A DNA stretch of 64,000 bases from positions 434,001 to 498,000 of the forward strand of contig NZ_BONW01000013.1 of the NCBI RefSeq assembly GCF_016862915.1, in the 5' to 3' direction. Origin of the DNA: Plantactinospora endophytica. Lineage in GTDB: Bacteria; Actinomycetota; Actinomycetes; Mycobacteriales; Micromonosporaceae. The position numbers and the translations under genes are program-made. Shown here piece by piece: positions 49,991 to 58,446 of this stretch (position 1 is the stretch's first letter; each line of letters starts with the position of its first letter). The notes under the pieces are model-generated. The model worked only from the letters and a program-made list of their open reading frames with translations. It searched no databases and had not been told where the DNA came from.

Positions 49991-51081
49991 CAGCCCTCGG
50001 GGCTCGCCCGGTCGGCGGGCTCGGCGACGATGAGCCCGGCCGGCGGCGACAGTGGCTGGTGACCGACGAACCGCCAGCCGGTGGCGGTCAGCCAGTCCGC
50101 CACCTCGTCCGGCCGGTAGGTGTCGCCGCCGCTGATCATCAGGAACTCCCCGGCGGCGAACCGGGCCGACGGGTGCGGAGTCGGGCCGTCCCGCCACCAG
50201 TCCACAAGCAGTAGCCGGCCGTCCGGCGGGGCGACCTCGCGCAGCCGGGTCAGCAGGGTGAGGTTGCGTTCCGGCGGGAACAGGTGCAGGAAGTTGGCCA
50301 CCACGATCGCGTCGTGGCCGTCCGGCAGCCGGTCGGTGAAGACGTCGGCGCCGCGTACGTCGAGCCGCTCGGCGAACTCGCCGGACGAGACATCCGGGCC
50401 GACGATCGACGCCACCTCGGGCAACTCGAGCAGGGTGCCGGTCAGTTGCGGGTGTCCGCGCAGGATCGGCCGGGCGAAGGTGCCGATCCCGCCGCCCACG
50501 TCGAGCAGCCTGCGGTGCCGGCCGAAGTCGTACGCCCGGGCGAGGTCGACGGCCGTCTCGGTGGTCACCGCCGCCACCGCCGACTCGTACGCCTCGGTCT
50601 GTTCACGGGTCAGTTCGCCGCGTACGGGCTGGCGGGTGCGGAACGCCGTGCCCGCCCGGCTCCAACTGGCATAGCTCACCGTGTCCCAGTAGCGCAGGAT
50701 CGGGCGCAGGTCGAGCGGACCGCGACCGCTGAGGAATGCCTCGGTGTCGGGGGCGTTGCGGTAGCGGTCGCCGTCGCGTTCGAGCAGCCCGGCGGCGGCG
50801 AGCAGGTAGGGCAGGGTCGCCGCGCTGCGCTCCGGCAGTCGGCAGCGTTCGGCGATCGTCTGCGGGGTCGCGCCCTCCGGCGGGATGGCGGCGAACAGGT
50901 CCACCTCGGTGGCGACGAAGAGCAGCTTCGACAGCATGAATCCGGCCGCCGCCTCGGTGATCCGGGCCGGCGTCGGCGGTCCGGCCGGTGTTGGCAACGG
51001 CGCGTCACCGGGAGCCGTGCCGGCGTCCGCCGACGGCTGTCCGGGTACGGCGAACACTCGGGGTACGGGTTGCTCGGTCAT
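49990..51081 (-). CDS. O-methyltransferase of the dimerising wHTH type
   Basis: A 363-residue enzyme of Methyltransf_2 type. The N-terminal winged-helix dimerisation domain spans ~40-125 (GFMLSKLLFVATEVDLFAAI, TPQTIAERCRLPERSAATLPYLLAAAGLL). The SAM loop LLDVGGGIGTFA is at residues ~192-203, followed by the acidic LLELPEVASIVG strand and the NFLHLFPPERN catalytic-region helix. Such enzymes methylate hydroxyls on polyketides, flavonoids and carminomycin-type aglycones; the substrate cannot be inferred without cluster context. A Pro/Ala-rich N-terminal tail of ~35 residues is extra. It is divergent from a small membrane protein. Confidence 0.85.
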   Translation of the reverse strand: MTEQPVPRVFAVPGQPSADAGTAPGDAPLPTPAGPPTPARITEAAAGFMLSKLLFVATEVDLFAAIPPEGATPQTIAERCRLPERSAATLPYLLAAAGLLERDGDRYRNAPDTEAFLSGRGPLDLRPILRYWDTVSYASWSRAGTAFRTRQPVRGELTREQTEAYESAVAAVTTETAVDLARAYDFGRHRRLLDVGGGIGTFARPILRGHPQLTGTLLELPEVASIVGPDVSSGEFAERLDVRGADVFTDRLPDGHDAIVVANFLHLFPPERNLTLLTRLREVAPPDGRLLLVDWWRDGPTPHPSARFAAGEFLMISGGDTYRPDEVADWLTATGWRFVGHQPLSPPAGLIVAEPADRASPEG

Positions 51082-51191
51082 CGAACCTCCGCCGATCCAC
51101 GGGCATCATCCGCGTCGATGTGATCGTACGTCCACGAGATGCTACCGAGGGCTACTCCGGGAAGTTGGATGGCGGGTGCCATGATCGGCCC

Positions 51192-51533
51192 ATGTCGCCG
51201 TGGGATGCCGTCTGGAACGTCGGAGTACCACTGGTTGTCGTGATCGGTGCCGTGTTCGCCGTCGTCCTCGCGTTCTCCGATCCGCCCGAGCAGTTCTCCC
51301 GGCCACGCGGCTGGGAGTGGGCCTGGGTCGGACCGTGGCTGATCACGGCGTGTACAGCGGCGTTCGGGGAAGACAGATCGTGGTTCGAGCGTGCGTGGCG
51401 GGGCGCCGTCGCGCTGCTGTTCGCGGTGGCGGTCGTCGTCGCGGTGTGGCGGCACTACCGGTGGCGCTGGCAGGCCCGGCGCGCGAACAACGTCCCTCCG
51501 CCGCCCGACCCGTCGGCTCAGCCGGATTCGTAG
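51192..51533 (+). CDS. small two-helix membrane protein
   Basis: A 113-residue protein with two or three hydrophobic segments (VGVPLVVVIGAVFAVVLAF, WVGPWLITACTAAF, GAVALLFAVAVVVAVW) and a polar tail rich in Arg then Pro. No family recognised. The ATG at 51192 is in the right frame and position, though the ribosome site is weak. Its last codons and stop are part of a 58-bp direct duplication, and a 15-bp hairpin follows. Confidence 0.55.
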   Translation: MSPWDAVWNVGVPLVVVIGAVFAVVLAFSDPPEQFSRPRGWEWAWVGPWLITACTAAFGEDRSWFERAWRGAVALLFAVAVVVAVWRHYRWRWQARRANNVPPPPDPSAQPDS

Positions 51534-51605
51534 CCGTGGTCGGGCGGACAGCCTCCCGTTGGCCGACGCGCCGGCTCGGCCGGACTCGTAGCCGTGGTCA
51601 CTCGG
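51514..51605. repeat. direct duplication of the gene end, 58-bp period
   Basis: CGGCTCAGCCGGATTCGTAG starting at 51514 and CGGCTCGGCCGGACTCGTAG starting at 51572, each followed by CCGTGGTC. The first copy encodes the last residues and stop of the small membrane protein; the second is downstream and out of frame. Confidence 0.55.
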
Positions 51606-51627
51606 TGGCAGGCCGAGTGACCACGGC
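51591..51627. terminator. 15-bp terminator hairpin
   Basis: GCCGTGGTCACTCGG (51591-51605) and its exact complement at 51613-51627 form a perfect stem with a 7-base loop, about 60 bases past the small membrane protein. The left arm is built from the duplicated gene end. The stretch from here to 51763 shows no gene to me. Confidence 0.7.
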
Positions 51628-51763
51628 CGCGAGCGGCGCGCCCCGCAGGTCGGTTCCGGCCGGTACGGGTGCATTTCGTCCGCTACGTCGGAATCCGGCC
51701 GGCGTCCCGCCGACGCCCCGGACTTTCCTCCCAGGACGTTGCGGTGGGCCGTGGGTGCGGGGG

Positions 51764-52030
51764 TCAGCGTCGGCGGCCGTACGCCCCGGCGGCGACGCTG
51801 ACGCCGACGGCGGCGAACGCGACCTGGAGGACGAGTTCGATCCAGTCGGGTCCGCTGGTTTCGGCGACCCCGAAGGCTCCGGCGACGATGGTGCCGAGCA
51901 GGGCGGCGAGGATGCCGATGACGAGGGTGAGCCAGATCGGGATGCTCTGCTTGCCGGGTACGACGAGCCGGCCGAGGGCGCCGATGACGAGGCCGATGAC
52001 GAGGGCGGTGAAGATGCCGCTGATCTCCAT
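51764..52030 (-). CDS. GlsB/YeaQ/YmgE family membrane protein
   Basis: An 88-residue protein with three membrane helices: IFTALVIGLVIGALGRLVVPG, WLTLVIGILAALLGTIVAGAFG and LVLQVAFAAVGVSVAAGAYG. The family (once called transglycosylase-associated) is defined by the GxxARxxxPG-type turn, seen here as GALGRLVVPGKQSIP. It is a common stress-related membrane protein without known activity. ATG 52030 has a GGAGA site upstream. Single-gene unit, downstream of helR on the same strand but separated from it by a hairpin. Confidence 0.88.
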   Translation of the reverse strand: MEISGIFTALVIGLVIGALGRLVVPGKQSIPIWLTLVIGILAALLGTIVAGAFGVAETSGPDWIELVLQVAFAAVGVSVAAGAYGRRR

Positions 52031-52159
52031 GCTGGGTCTCCTTCGGGGTGCTGTTCGACCGGGGCAGTGCCCAGTGCCTGACGTGCGGAAACCTTCACGT
52101 CCACCGGAAGACTCCGCCCGCGCGTGTCACCCGTCCGCCGGCCCGCCGCGCCGGGATCG

Positions 52160-52177
52160 CCGGGCCGGGAGGCCCGG
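52160..52177 (-). terminator. hairpin downstream of helR
   Basis: CCGGGCC-GGGA-GGCCCGG forms a perfect 7-bp stem with a 4-base loop about 50 bases past the helR stop codon. Confidence 0.45.
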
Positions 52178-52227
52178 ACGTCGGTGTCGCGGAACTGCGC
52201 CGGCCTCGTCGCCGTCGGACGGCCCGC

Positions 52228-54381
52228 TCAGGTGGTGAGGATCACGAGTTGCCGGGTGGCCCGGGTCATCGCGACGTAGCGGTCGACCGCCCCCTCGACG
52301 CCCGCGCCGAACCGCTCCGGATCGACCAGGACGACCAGGTCGAACTCGAGGCCCTTGGCCAGTTCCGGGGTCAGCGACCGGACGCGGGGCGTCGCACGGA
52401 ACGCCGGGTCGCCGATGACGCAGGCGATCCCTTCGGCGTGTGCGGCGAGCCAGGTGTCGAGGACCGAGGTCAGCTCCGAGACGGCGCCGTGCCCGACCGG
52501 GATGCCGCTGCTCCGGATGGAGGTCGGCACGTTGGCGTCCGGGAGTACGGCCCGGATGACCGGTTCCGCCTCCGCCATGACCTCCGCCGGTGTCCGGTAG
52601 TTGATGCCCAGCGAGGCCAGCTCGATCCGGTCGAGGCCGGCCCGCCGGAGGCGGTCCTGCCACGACCCGGTGAACCCGTGCCGGGCCTGGGCGCGGTCGC
52701 CGACGACGGTGAAGCTGCGCGACGGGCAGCGGGACAGCAGCATCTGCCACTCCGCGTCGGTGAGTTCCTGGGCCTCGTCCACCACGATGTGCGCGAACGG
52801 GCCGGCGAGCAGGTCCGGGTCGTCGGCGGGCGGCGGTGCGACGCCGTCGGCCAGGGCGTCCCGCAGGTCCCCCTGGCGCAGCATGGTCATCAGGCCCTCG
52901 CCGTCGTCGTAGGCGGCGGAGGCGATCAGGTCGTCGACGACCCGGGTCATCTGCTCCCGGCCGGCGGCGACTGCGGCGTCGTGCCGACGGCGACGCTCGG
53001 CGGCCCCGGCGTCGCCGAGCCGCTGCCGCGCGGCGTCCAGCAGCGGCAGGTCGGACAGCGTCCATGCCCGGGCGTCCGCGCGCTGTAGCGTGCGGATCTC
53101 GTCGGTACTCAGCCACGGAGCGCATCTGTGCAGGTAGGCGGGGACCGACCAGAGGTCGGCGACGAGATCGGGGGCGTCGAGCAGCGGCCAGGCGCGGTGC
53201 AGTACGGCACGCAGTTCCCGGTTCCGCTCCATCGACGCGCGGAACCGGGCCTCCGGCTCGTCGCCGTCGTACCGCTCCAGCAGGATCGTCAGCAACGCGT
53301 CCCAGATCTGCTCGCGCGCCTCGTTGTGCGGCGTACCCGGATCCGGCGCCTGGAACGCCTCGGCCCAGTCCTCGGCACTCAACCGGATGTCGGACCACTC
53401 GGTCGCGACCGTCGTGCCCTTCGCGGGCGGCTCCTCGTAGAACCGTACGGCCGCCTCGACCGCCCGCACCATGTCCGCCGACGACTTCAGCGCGGCCACC
53501 TCCGGGGAGGTTTCGGCGACCGCCCCGGCGCCCTCGGGTACGAGGTCCCGCAGCGTGCACGTCTGCACGTCCTCCTCGCCCAGGCTCGGCAGCACGTCGG
53601 CGACGTACGCCAGGTACGGCTCGTGCGGTCCGACGAACAGCACGCCGCCCCGCCGCTGACCGAGATGCGGGTCGGAGTAGAGCAGGTACGCGGTGCGGTG
53701 CAGGGCGACGACCGTCTTGCCGGTACCCGGACCGCCGTCGACGACGAGCGCGCCCTGGGAGCCGGCCCGGATGATCGCGTCCTGGTCGGCCTGGATGGTG
53801 CCGAGCACGTCCCGCATCCGGGTCGACCGGTTGGCGCCCAGGCTGGCTATGAAGGCGGACTGGTCGTCGAGCGCGGCGTGTCCCCGCAGGCCCTCCGGGG
53901 TGAACACCTCGTCCCAGTAGTCGGTGATCCGGCCACGGGTCCAGCGGTACCGGCGACGGCTGACCAGTCCCATCGAATTGGCGTGGGTCGCGCCGAAGAA
54001 CGGCGCGGCGGCGGGGGAGCGCCAGTCGACCAGCAGCCGTCGGCCGCTGCGGTCGGTGAGGCCGAGGCGTCCTATGTAGATGGGTGCGCTGCCGTCCGCG
54101 CCGACCATGCGGCCGAGGCACAGGTCCAGGCTGAACCGGCGCAGCGTACGCAGCCGCGCGGTCAGCCGGCGTACCTCCTGGTCCCGGTCCACCGCCTGAC
54201 GGCCCTTGCCGGCGGGGGCCTTGCGCGCGGCGTCGAGCCGGGCGGACAGATCGGTGTACGTCTGCGCCAGGCTCTCCGCCATGGCCGCGAAGTGCGTCTC
54301 GTCGTCGGCGATCAGTGCCGGGTCGGCCTTGGCCGCGAGGTTGCCGGGCAGGTGGAAGACGGCGGTGGTCCGCTGGTCCAT
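52228..54381 (-). CDS. helR: HelR, RNA polymerase-recycling ATPase (rifamycin protection)
   Basis: A 717-residue superfamily-1 helicase-like ATPase of the HelD/HelR group. The N terminus (KADPALIADDETHFAAMAESL) and LGRMVGADGSAPIYIGRLGL followed by VDWRSPAAAPFFGATHA match HelR as I recall it. The Walker A GGPGTGKT is at 216-223, motif II is VVDEAQELTDAEW, and the end YVAMTRATRQLVILT is motif VI. HelR enters RNA polymerase, displaces rifamycin and frees stalled enzyme. Length fits HelR (HelD of Firmicutes is similar but with different insertions). It follows an MFS exporter by 43 bp, and the operon starts next to a rifamycin-associated-element-like palindrome. Confidence 0.9.
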   Translation of the reverse strand: MDQRTTAVFHLPGNLAAKADPALIADDETHFAAMAESLAQTYTDLSARLDAARKAPAGKGRQAVDRDQEVRRLTARLRTLRRFSLDLCLGRMVGADGSAPIYIGRLGLTDRSGRRLLVDWRSPAAAPFFGATHANSMGLVSRRRYRWTRGRITDYWDEVFTPEGLRGHAALDDQSAFIASLGANRSTRMRDVLGTIQADQDAIIRAGSQGALVVDGGPGTGKTVVALHRTAYLLYSDPHLGQRRGGVLFVGPHEPYLAYVADVLPSLGEEDVQTCTLRDLVPEGAGAVAETSPEVAALKSSADMVRAVEAAVRFYEEPPAKGTTVATEWSDIRLSAEDWAEAFQAPDPGTPHNEAREQIWDALLTILLERYDGDEPEARFRASMERNRELRAVLHRAWPLLDAPDLVADLWSVPAYLHRCAPWLSTDEIRTLQRADARAWTLSDLPLLDAARQRLGDAGAAERRRRHDAAVAAGREQMTRVVDDLIASAAYDDGEGLMTMLRQGDLRDALADGVAPPPADDPDLLAGPFAHIVVDEAQELTDAEWQMLLSRCPSRSFTVVGDRAQARHGFTGSWQDRLRRAGLDRIELASLGINYRTPAEVMAEAEPVIRAVLPDANVPTSIRSSGIPVGHGAVSELTSVLDTWLAAHAEGIACVIGDPAFRATPRVRSLTPELAKGLEFDLVVLVDPERFGAGVEGAVDRYVAMTRATRQLVILTT

Positions 54382-54424
54382 GTGGTGGCTCCGAGGTGGG
54401 ATCAGTGGGAACTCCGGGGTGGGG

Positions 54425-56029
54425 TCAGTTGTGGCCGCTGGCTTCCCGGGCGAGGCGCTCGTCGCCGGTGAGGGTGGAGAGCGGCTTCTCCCGGATCAGG
54501 AGCACCGCGAGCACGGCGAGGAACGCGATCGGCGCGGACACCAGGAACAGGTCGGCGGTCGCCGTGCCGTAGATGTCGCGGACCACGGCGAGGACCGGCG
54601 CGGGCAGCGTTTCGAGGTCGGGTACCTTGGCGCCGCCCCCGGTCGCGGTCGGGCCGAAGTGGTCGGCGGAGAGCGCGGTCACCCGGGCGGCGAGCACCGC
54701 GCCCAGCGCGCTCACCCCGATCGCGCCGCCCATGCTGCGGAAGAACGTGACCGCCGAGGTGGCCGCACCGAGTTCGGCGGCGGGTACGTCGTTCTGCGCG
54801 GCGAGCACGAGGTTCTGCATGAGCATGCCGACGCCGATCCCGAGCACCAGCATGTACGCCGCCAGCGGCAGCATGCCGGTCCTCGCGTCGATCGTGCTCA
54901 GCAGCAGGAATCCGCCGGTCATCACGATCGAGCCCACCACCAGGTACGCCTTCCAGCGCCCGAATCGGGTGATGAGTTGTCCGGCGACCGTCGAGGAGAC
55001 CAGCACACCGAAGATCATCGGAAGGCTCATCAGGCCGGCCACCGTCGGCGACTTGCCGAGCGCCACCTGGAAGTACTGGGACAGGAAGACCGTACCGCCG
55101 AACATCGCCACCCCGACCAGCGTGCTGGCCAGTACGGCGAGGGTGACCGTGCGGTTGCGGAACAGGCCGAGCGGGACGATCGGGTCCACGGCCCGCGACT
55201 CTGTCCACACGGCGAGGGCGAGCAGCAGCAGGCCGCCGCCGACGAACGCCACGGTCTGCCACGAGCCCCACGCGAAGTGGTGACCGGCCAGGCTCGACCA
55301 GACCAGCAGGGCGCAGACACCGGCCATGATCAGCAACGCACCCGGCCAGTCGATGGTGACCGGCCGACGGACGACCGGCAGGTGCAGCGTCCGCTGCAAC
55401 AGCGCGATCGCGGCCAGCGAGAACGGGACGCCGATGAGGAAACACCAGCGCCAGCCGAGCCACGAGGTGTCCACCAGGACGCCGCCGATCAGCGGACCGG
55501 CGATGGTGGCCACGCCGAACACCCCGCCGAAGACGCCGGAGTAGCGGCCCAGCTCGCGCGGCGGGATCATCGCGGCCATCACGATCATCGCGAGCGCGCC
55601 CATCCCGCCGGCACCCACGCCCTGCGCGACCCGGCTGACCAGCAGCAGCGTGACGTCCGGCGCGAGGCCGGCGATCAGCGAGCCGACCACGAACAGGCCC
55701 AGCGAGAGCTGGATGAGCAGCTTCTTGCTGTAGAGGTCGGCCAGCTTGCCCCAGAGCGGCACGGTCGCGGTCATCGCCAGCAGTTCGGTGGTGATCACCC
55801 AGGTGTAGACCGACTGGGTACCGCCGAGGTCGGCGACGATGCGCGGCAGCGCGTTGGAGACGATCGTCGACGCCAGGATCGTGACGAAGATGCCGAGCAT
55901 CAGGCCGGAGAGCGCCTGGATCACCTCGCGGTGCGACATCCGCGCGGTCGTCTCGGCCGGCCCGGGCGGCTCGTCCGCCGCGATCGCCGCTGGGGTTCCG
56001 GCCGAGGACAGCTCGGAATGTACGGTCAT
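54425..56029 (-). CDS. MFS drug exporter, DHA2 family, in operon with helR
   Basis: A 534-residue exporter with 14 predicted helices. TM1 reads GLMLGIFVTILASTIVSNALPRIVADL, a DHA2 signature; motif A is GKLADLYSKK; motif C in TM5 is GVFGGVFGVATIAGPLIGGVLVD. The closest functional types are EmrB/LfrA-like multidrug pumps. ATG 56029 is preceded by AGGAG. It is the first gene after the rifamycin-element-like promoter and is transcribed with helR, so a rifamycin or similar ansamycin is the likely inducer and possible substrate. The large loop near residue 485 is rich in Gly/Pro. Confidence 0.88.
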   Translation of the reverse strand: MTVHSELSSAGTPAAIAADEPPGPAETTARMSHREVIQALSGLMLGIFVTILASTIVSNALPRIVADLGGTQSVYTWVITTELLAMTATVPLWGKLADLYSKKLLIQLSLGLFVVGSLIAGLAPDVTLLLVSRVAQGVGAGGMGALAMIVMAAMIPPRELGRYSGVFGGVFGVATIAGPLIGGVLVDTSWLGWRWCFLIGVPFSLAAIALLQRTLHLPVVRRPVTIDWPGALLIMAGVCALLVWSSLAGHHFAWGSWQTVAFVGGGLLLLALAVWTESRAVDPIVPLGLFRNRTVTLAVLASTLVGVAMFGGTVFLSQYFQVALGKSPTVAGLMSLPMIFGVLVSSTVAGQLITRFGRWKAYLVVGSIVMTGGFLLLSTIDARTGMLPLAAYMLVLGIGVGMLMQNLVLAAQNDVPAAELGAATSAVTFFRSMGGAIGVSALGAVLAARVTALSADHFGPTATGGGAKVPDLETLPAPVLAVVRDIYGTATADLFLVSAPIAFLAVLAVLLIREKPLSTLTGDERLAREASGHN

Positions 56030-56144
56030 CAGTTCTCCTGTGGTAGGTGCCTCCCGGGCACGACGAAGCGCGGTCGCGCGCGGTCGCGCGGCCGGGAGGT
56101 GATTGCTGTCGGAGGCTTGGACCAGCGATTCTGCAGCACGACCC

Positions 56145-56163
56145 GGGTCTTGCGGCAAGCCCC
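56145..56163. promoter_or_regulatory. rifamycin-associated element (RAE)-like palindrome
   Basis: GGGTCTTGCGGCAAGCCCC has the perfect core CTTGC-G-GCAAG with GGG/CCC flanks. From memory this is close to the 19-bp RAE found upstream of rifamycin-inactivating genes and helR in actinobacteria. It sits between the exporter-helR operon and the TOPRIM gene. The core contains TTGCCG on the minus strand (56153-56158), 19 bases from CAGAAT (56128-56133), a possible promoter for the operon. Confidence 0.7.
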
Positions 56164-56178
56164 CGGGTGCGCTATATG
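56150..56178 (+). promoter_or_regulatory. candidate promoter toward the TOPRIM gene
   Basis: TTGCGG (56150-56155) lies inside the RAE-like core and is followed after 17 bases by TATATG (56173-56178), good spacing for a housekeeping promoter. The leader to the TOPRIM start would be about 140 bases. Confidence 0.4.
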
Positions 56179-56323
56179 TTAGAAAGGGCAAGGAGTGGGC
56201 AGTCCTCCTCACCGCCCGCCATCACCCGGACAAGTGGACGCTCCGATCCGACAGGATCCAACTCGGCAGTCGGGTGCGGTTAATCGCTTGTCGGCCGCGT
56301 CGCGGATTGTCGATGATGCGGCC

Positions 56324-56989
56324 ATGGCCACCACCGATCGCCGTGAGCTGGCTCGCAGGGCGCTCGACGGGTACGTGAGCGGCCCCACCGCTCCGATCCA
56401 GGCGACGGCCGAGGCCCTGACGAAGGTCGCCGACGCCCGCACCGTGGTACTCGTCGAGGGCATCAGCGACCAGATCGCCCTGGAAACGGCTGCGCTCTGC
56501 CGGGCCCGGAACCTCGCGGCGGAGCGGGTCGTGATCGTGCCGATCGGCGGTGCACACGCGATCGGCCGTTTCCTGACCAGGTTCGGCCCACTGGGCAGCC
56601 GGGTACGCCTTGCCGGCCTGTGCGACCTGGGTGAGGAGGAGATATTCCGGCGCGGGCTGGTCGCCGCCGAGGTCGGCGCACCCGGTACCCGTACCGGGAT
56701 GGAGGAGCTCGGGTTCTACGTCTGCGTCAGCGATCTGGAGGACGAGCTGATCCGCGCCGTGGGCAGCAGCGGAGTCGAGGCACTCTTCGACTCGCAGGGC
56801 GACCTCGGGTCGTTCCGGTCGTTGCAGAGCCAGCCCGCCTGGCGCGACCGGAAGCCGGAAGCGCAGCTACGACGCTTCCTCGGCAGCGGCTCGCGCCGCA
56901 AACTGCGCTACGCCCGGCTGCTCGTCGAGGCGGCGGTCGGCCGGGACACCCTGCCTCGACCGCTCGACGCACTGCTCGGCACCGTCTGA
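56324..56989 (+). CDS. TOPRIM-domain protein (OLD-nuclease-like, no ATPase)
   Basis: A 221-residue protein. VVLVEGISDQIALETAA gives the catalytic Glu of the TOPRIM fold, VVIVPIGGAHAIGRFLTRF the second strand, LAGLCDLGEEEIFRRGL the acidic third motif, and CVSDLEDELIRAVG the last. This matches the TOPRIM half of OLD-family nucleases, but no AAA ATPase part is present, as in standalone actinobacterial TOPRIM proteins. Metal-dependent DNA cleavage is possible but not shown. ATG 56324 was chosen for the alignment; the frame is open to 56195. It lies on the far side of the RAE-like element from helR and may share its control. Confidence 0.75.
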   Translation: MATTDRRELARRALDGYVSGPTAPIQATAEALTKVADARTVVLVEGISDQIALETAALCRARNLAAERVVIVPIGGAHAIGRFLTRFGPLGSRVRLAGLCDLGEEEIFRRGLVAAEVGAPGTRTGMEELGFYVCVSDLEDELIRAVGSSGVEALFDSQGDLGSFRSLQSQPAWRDRKPEAQLRRFLGSGSRRKLRYARLLVEAAVGRDTLPRPLDALLGTV

Positions 56990-57062
56990 CCGTTCTCCGC
57001 GACATCGCCGCCGCCGGTCCCAGCGAGGCCGGGCTACCGGTATCCGGTACTAGTCTGACGCG

Positions 57063-57620
57063 GTGACGGCTCAGGTGATCGTGCTGAACGGCGGGTCCAG
57101 CTCGGGCAAGTCCGGGATCGTCCGGTGCCTTCAGGCGGTGCTGCCGGATCCGTGGCTCGCCACCGGGGTCGACACGCTGGTCGAGGCGATGCCCGCGTCG
57201 ATGCGGACCTCGGCCGACGGGATCGAGTTCGCCGCCGACGGCACGGTGGTCGTCGGACCGGAGTTCCGGGCCCTCCAACTGGCCTGGATGGCCGGGGTCG
57301 CCGCGACGGTCCGGGCCGGTGCCCGGGTCATCATCGACGACGTGTTCCTGGGCGGGGCAGGGTCGCAGCAGCAGTGGCAGCGGGTTCTCGACGGGTTGGC
57401 CGTGCTGTGGGTCGGCGTCAGGTGCCAACGCGACGTTGCCGCCGGCCGCGAGATAGCCCGGGGCGACCGGGTGCGGGGGATGGCCGCGTCGCAGGCGGAA
57501 CTGGTGCACCAGGGCGTGGTCTACGACCTGGAGGTGGACACCACCCACACCGAGTCGCTGGCGTGCGCCCGCGCCATCGCCGCCCACCTCGGTCAGCCGG
57601 ACCAGGCGCGCAGGGCGTAG
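57063..57620 (+). CDS. chloramphenicol phosphotransferase-like kinase (CPT family)
   Basis: A 185-residue P-loop kinase. Walker A GGSSSGKS is at residues 10-17 and Asp37 (TGVDTLVE) matches the catalytic Asp of chloramphenicol 3-O-phosphotransferase from Streptomyces venezuelae. The lid region is [25 protein letters not shown] with several Arg for phosphate binding. The CPT family also includes kinases of other small alcohols, so resistance is plausible but not certain. The GTG at 57063 has TAGTCT 6 bases upstream (57051-57056), the leaderless arrangement. Its last 28 bp overlap the TauE gene on the other strand. Confidence 0.85.
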   Translation: MTAQVIVLNGGSSSGKSGIVRCLQAVLPDPWLATGVDTLVEAMPASMRTSADGIEFAADGTVVVGPEFRALQLAWMAGVAATVRAGARVIIDDVFLGGAGSQQQWQRVLDGLAVLWVGVRCQRDVAAGREIARGDRVRGMAASQAELVHQGVVYDLEVDTTHTESLACARAIAAHLGQPDQARRA

Positions 57621-58363
57621 CCGACGGTCATCGTCACGGCGGTGGTCAGCACGACGCCGCGAAGCAGCCGGGCCGGCAGCCGGCGGGCGAGGTGGGCCCC
57701 GGCGAAGCCGCCGGCCAGCGCGCCGACCAGCATGACGCCGAGCGGCAGCGGCGTACGCAGTACGTCGGAGGCGATCACGAACAGTCCGGTCGCGGCGAGG
57801 TAGACGGCGGCCACCTGGGTCATCCGCACCGGGTTGCCGACCGAGGCGTCCAGCCCGAGGCCGACGCTCCACAGCGCCAGCAGCATTATGCCTACGGCGC
57901 CGCCGAAGTATCCGCCGTAGACCGTCAGCAGGAACTGGCCGGCGAGCACCGCCCGGGGACCCAGGCCGACCGGGCGGCCGAGCGCGGCGGCCAGCGCCCG
58001 GGACAGTCGCCGCCCGAACGCGAGGACCAGGGTGGCGAAGGCGAGCAGCCAGGGTACCGCCGCGTCGAAGGAACTGGCCGGCAGTGCCAGCAGCAGCCCG
58101 GCGCCGGTACCCCCGCCGAGCAGGCTCGTCGCGGTCAGGGCCCGGCCGGACGCGCCGCCGACCGGTACCAGTTCGTGCCGGCAGACCCACGCGCCGGCCA
58201 CCGCGCCGGGCAGCAGGGCGACCGTGGCCGAGGCGTTCGCGGTGACCGGCGGCAGGCCGGCCGCGACCAGGGCGGGCAGGGCGACGAAGGTACCCCCGCC
58301 GCCCACGGCGTTCAACGCCCCGGCGGCGACACCGGCCAGCAGTACGAGGACGATCTCGGGCAC
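57593..58363 (-). CDS. TauE/SafE-family sulfite or organosulfur exporter
   Basis: A 256-residue membrane protein with eight hydrophobic segments in two repeats. The family landmarks are [42 protein letters not shown] in the first half and [17 protein letters not shown] in the second. It is thought to export sulfite, sulfoacetate or similar anions. The GTG at 58363 was preferred; the frame is open upstream but charged. It is divergent from a LysR regulator, a common arrangement in which the regulator controls the exporter. Confidence 0.9.
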   Translation of the reverse strand: MPEIVLVLLAGVAAGALNAVGGGGTFVALPALVAAGLPPVTANASATVALLPGAVAGAWVCRHELVPVGGASGRALTATSLLGGGTGAGLLLALPASSFDAAVPWLLAFATLVLAFGRRLSRALAAALGRPVGLGPRAVLAGQFLLTVYGGYFGGAVGIMLLALWSVGLGLDASVGNPVRMTQVAAVYLAATGLFVIASDVLRTPLPLGVMLVGALAGGFAGAHLARRLPARLLRGVVLTTAVTMTVGYALRAWSG

Positions 58364-58416
58364 TCGTCGAGCATCCCGATCGGGTCGGCGGCGGCACAAT
58401 GCGCGGTTGGCGTAGT

Positions 58417-58441
58417 CAGCCTGAGGCGGAGCCATAGGCTG
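58417..58441. promoter_or_regulatory. inverted repeat over the LysR gene promoter
   Basis: CAGCCT (58417-58422) and AGGCTG (58436-58441) are perfect arms with a 13-bp spacer. The right arm overlaps TAGGCT (58435-58440), a -10-like box exactly 6 bases before ATG 58447. This fits a LysR autoregulatory site. Confidence 0.45.
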
Positions 58442-58446
58442 GCCCG

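Noticed and set aside
56195-56323. Upstream extension of the TOPRIM protein
   Set aside because: Pro/Arg-rich codons with no similarity to the family; the TOPRIM alignment begins after ATG 56324.
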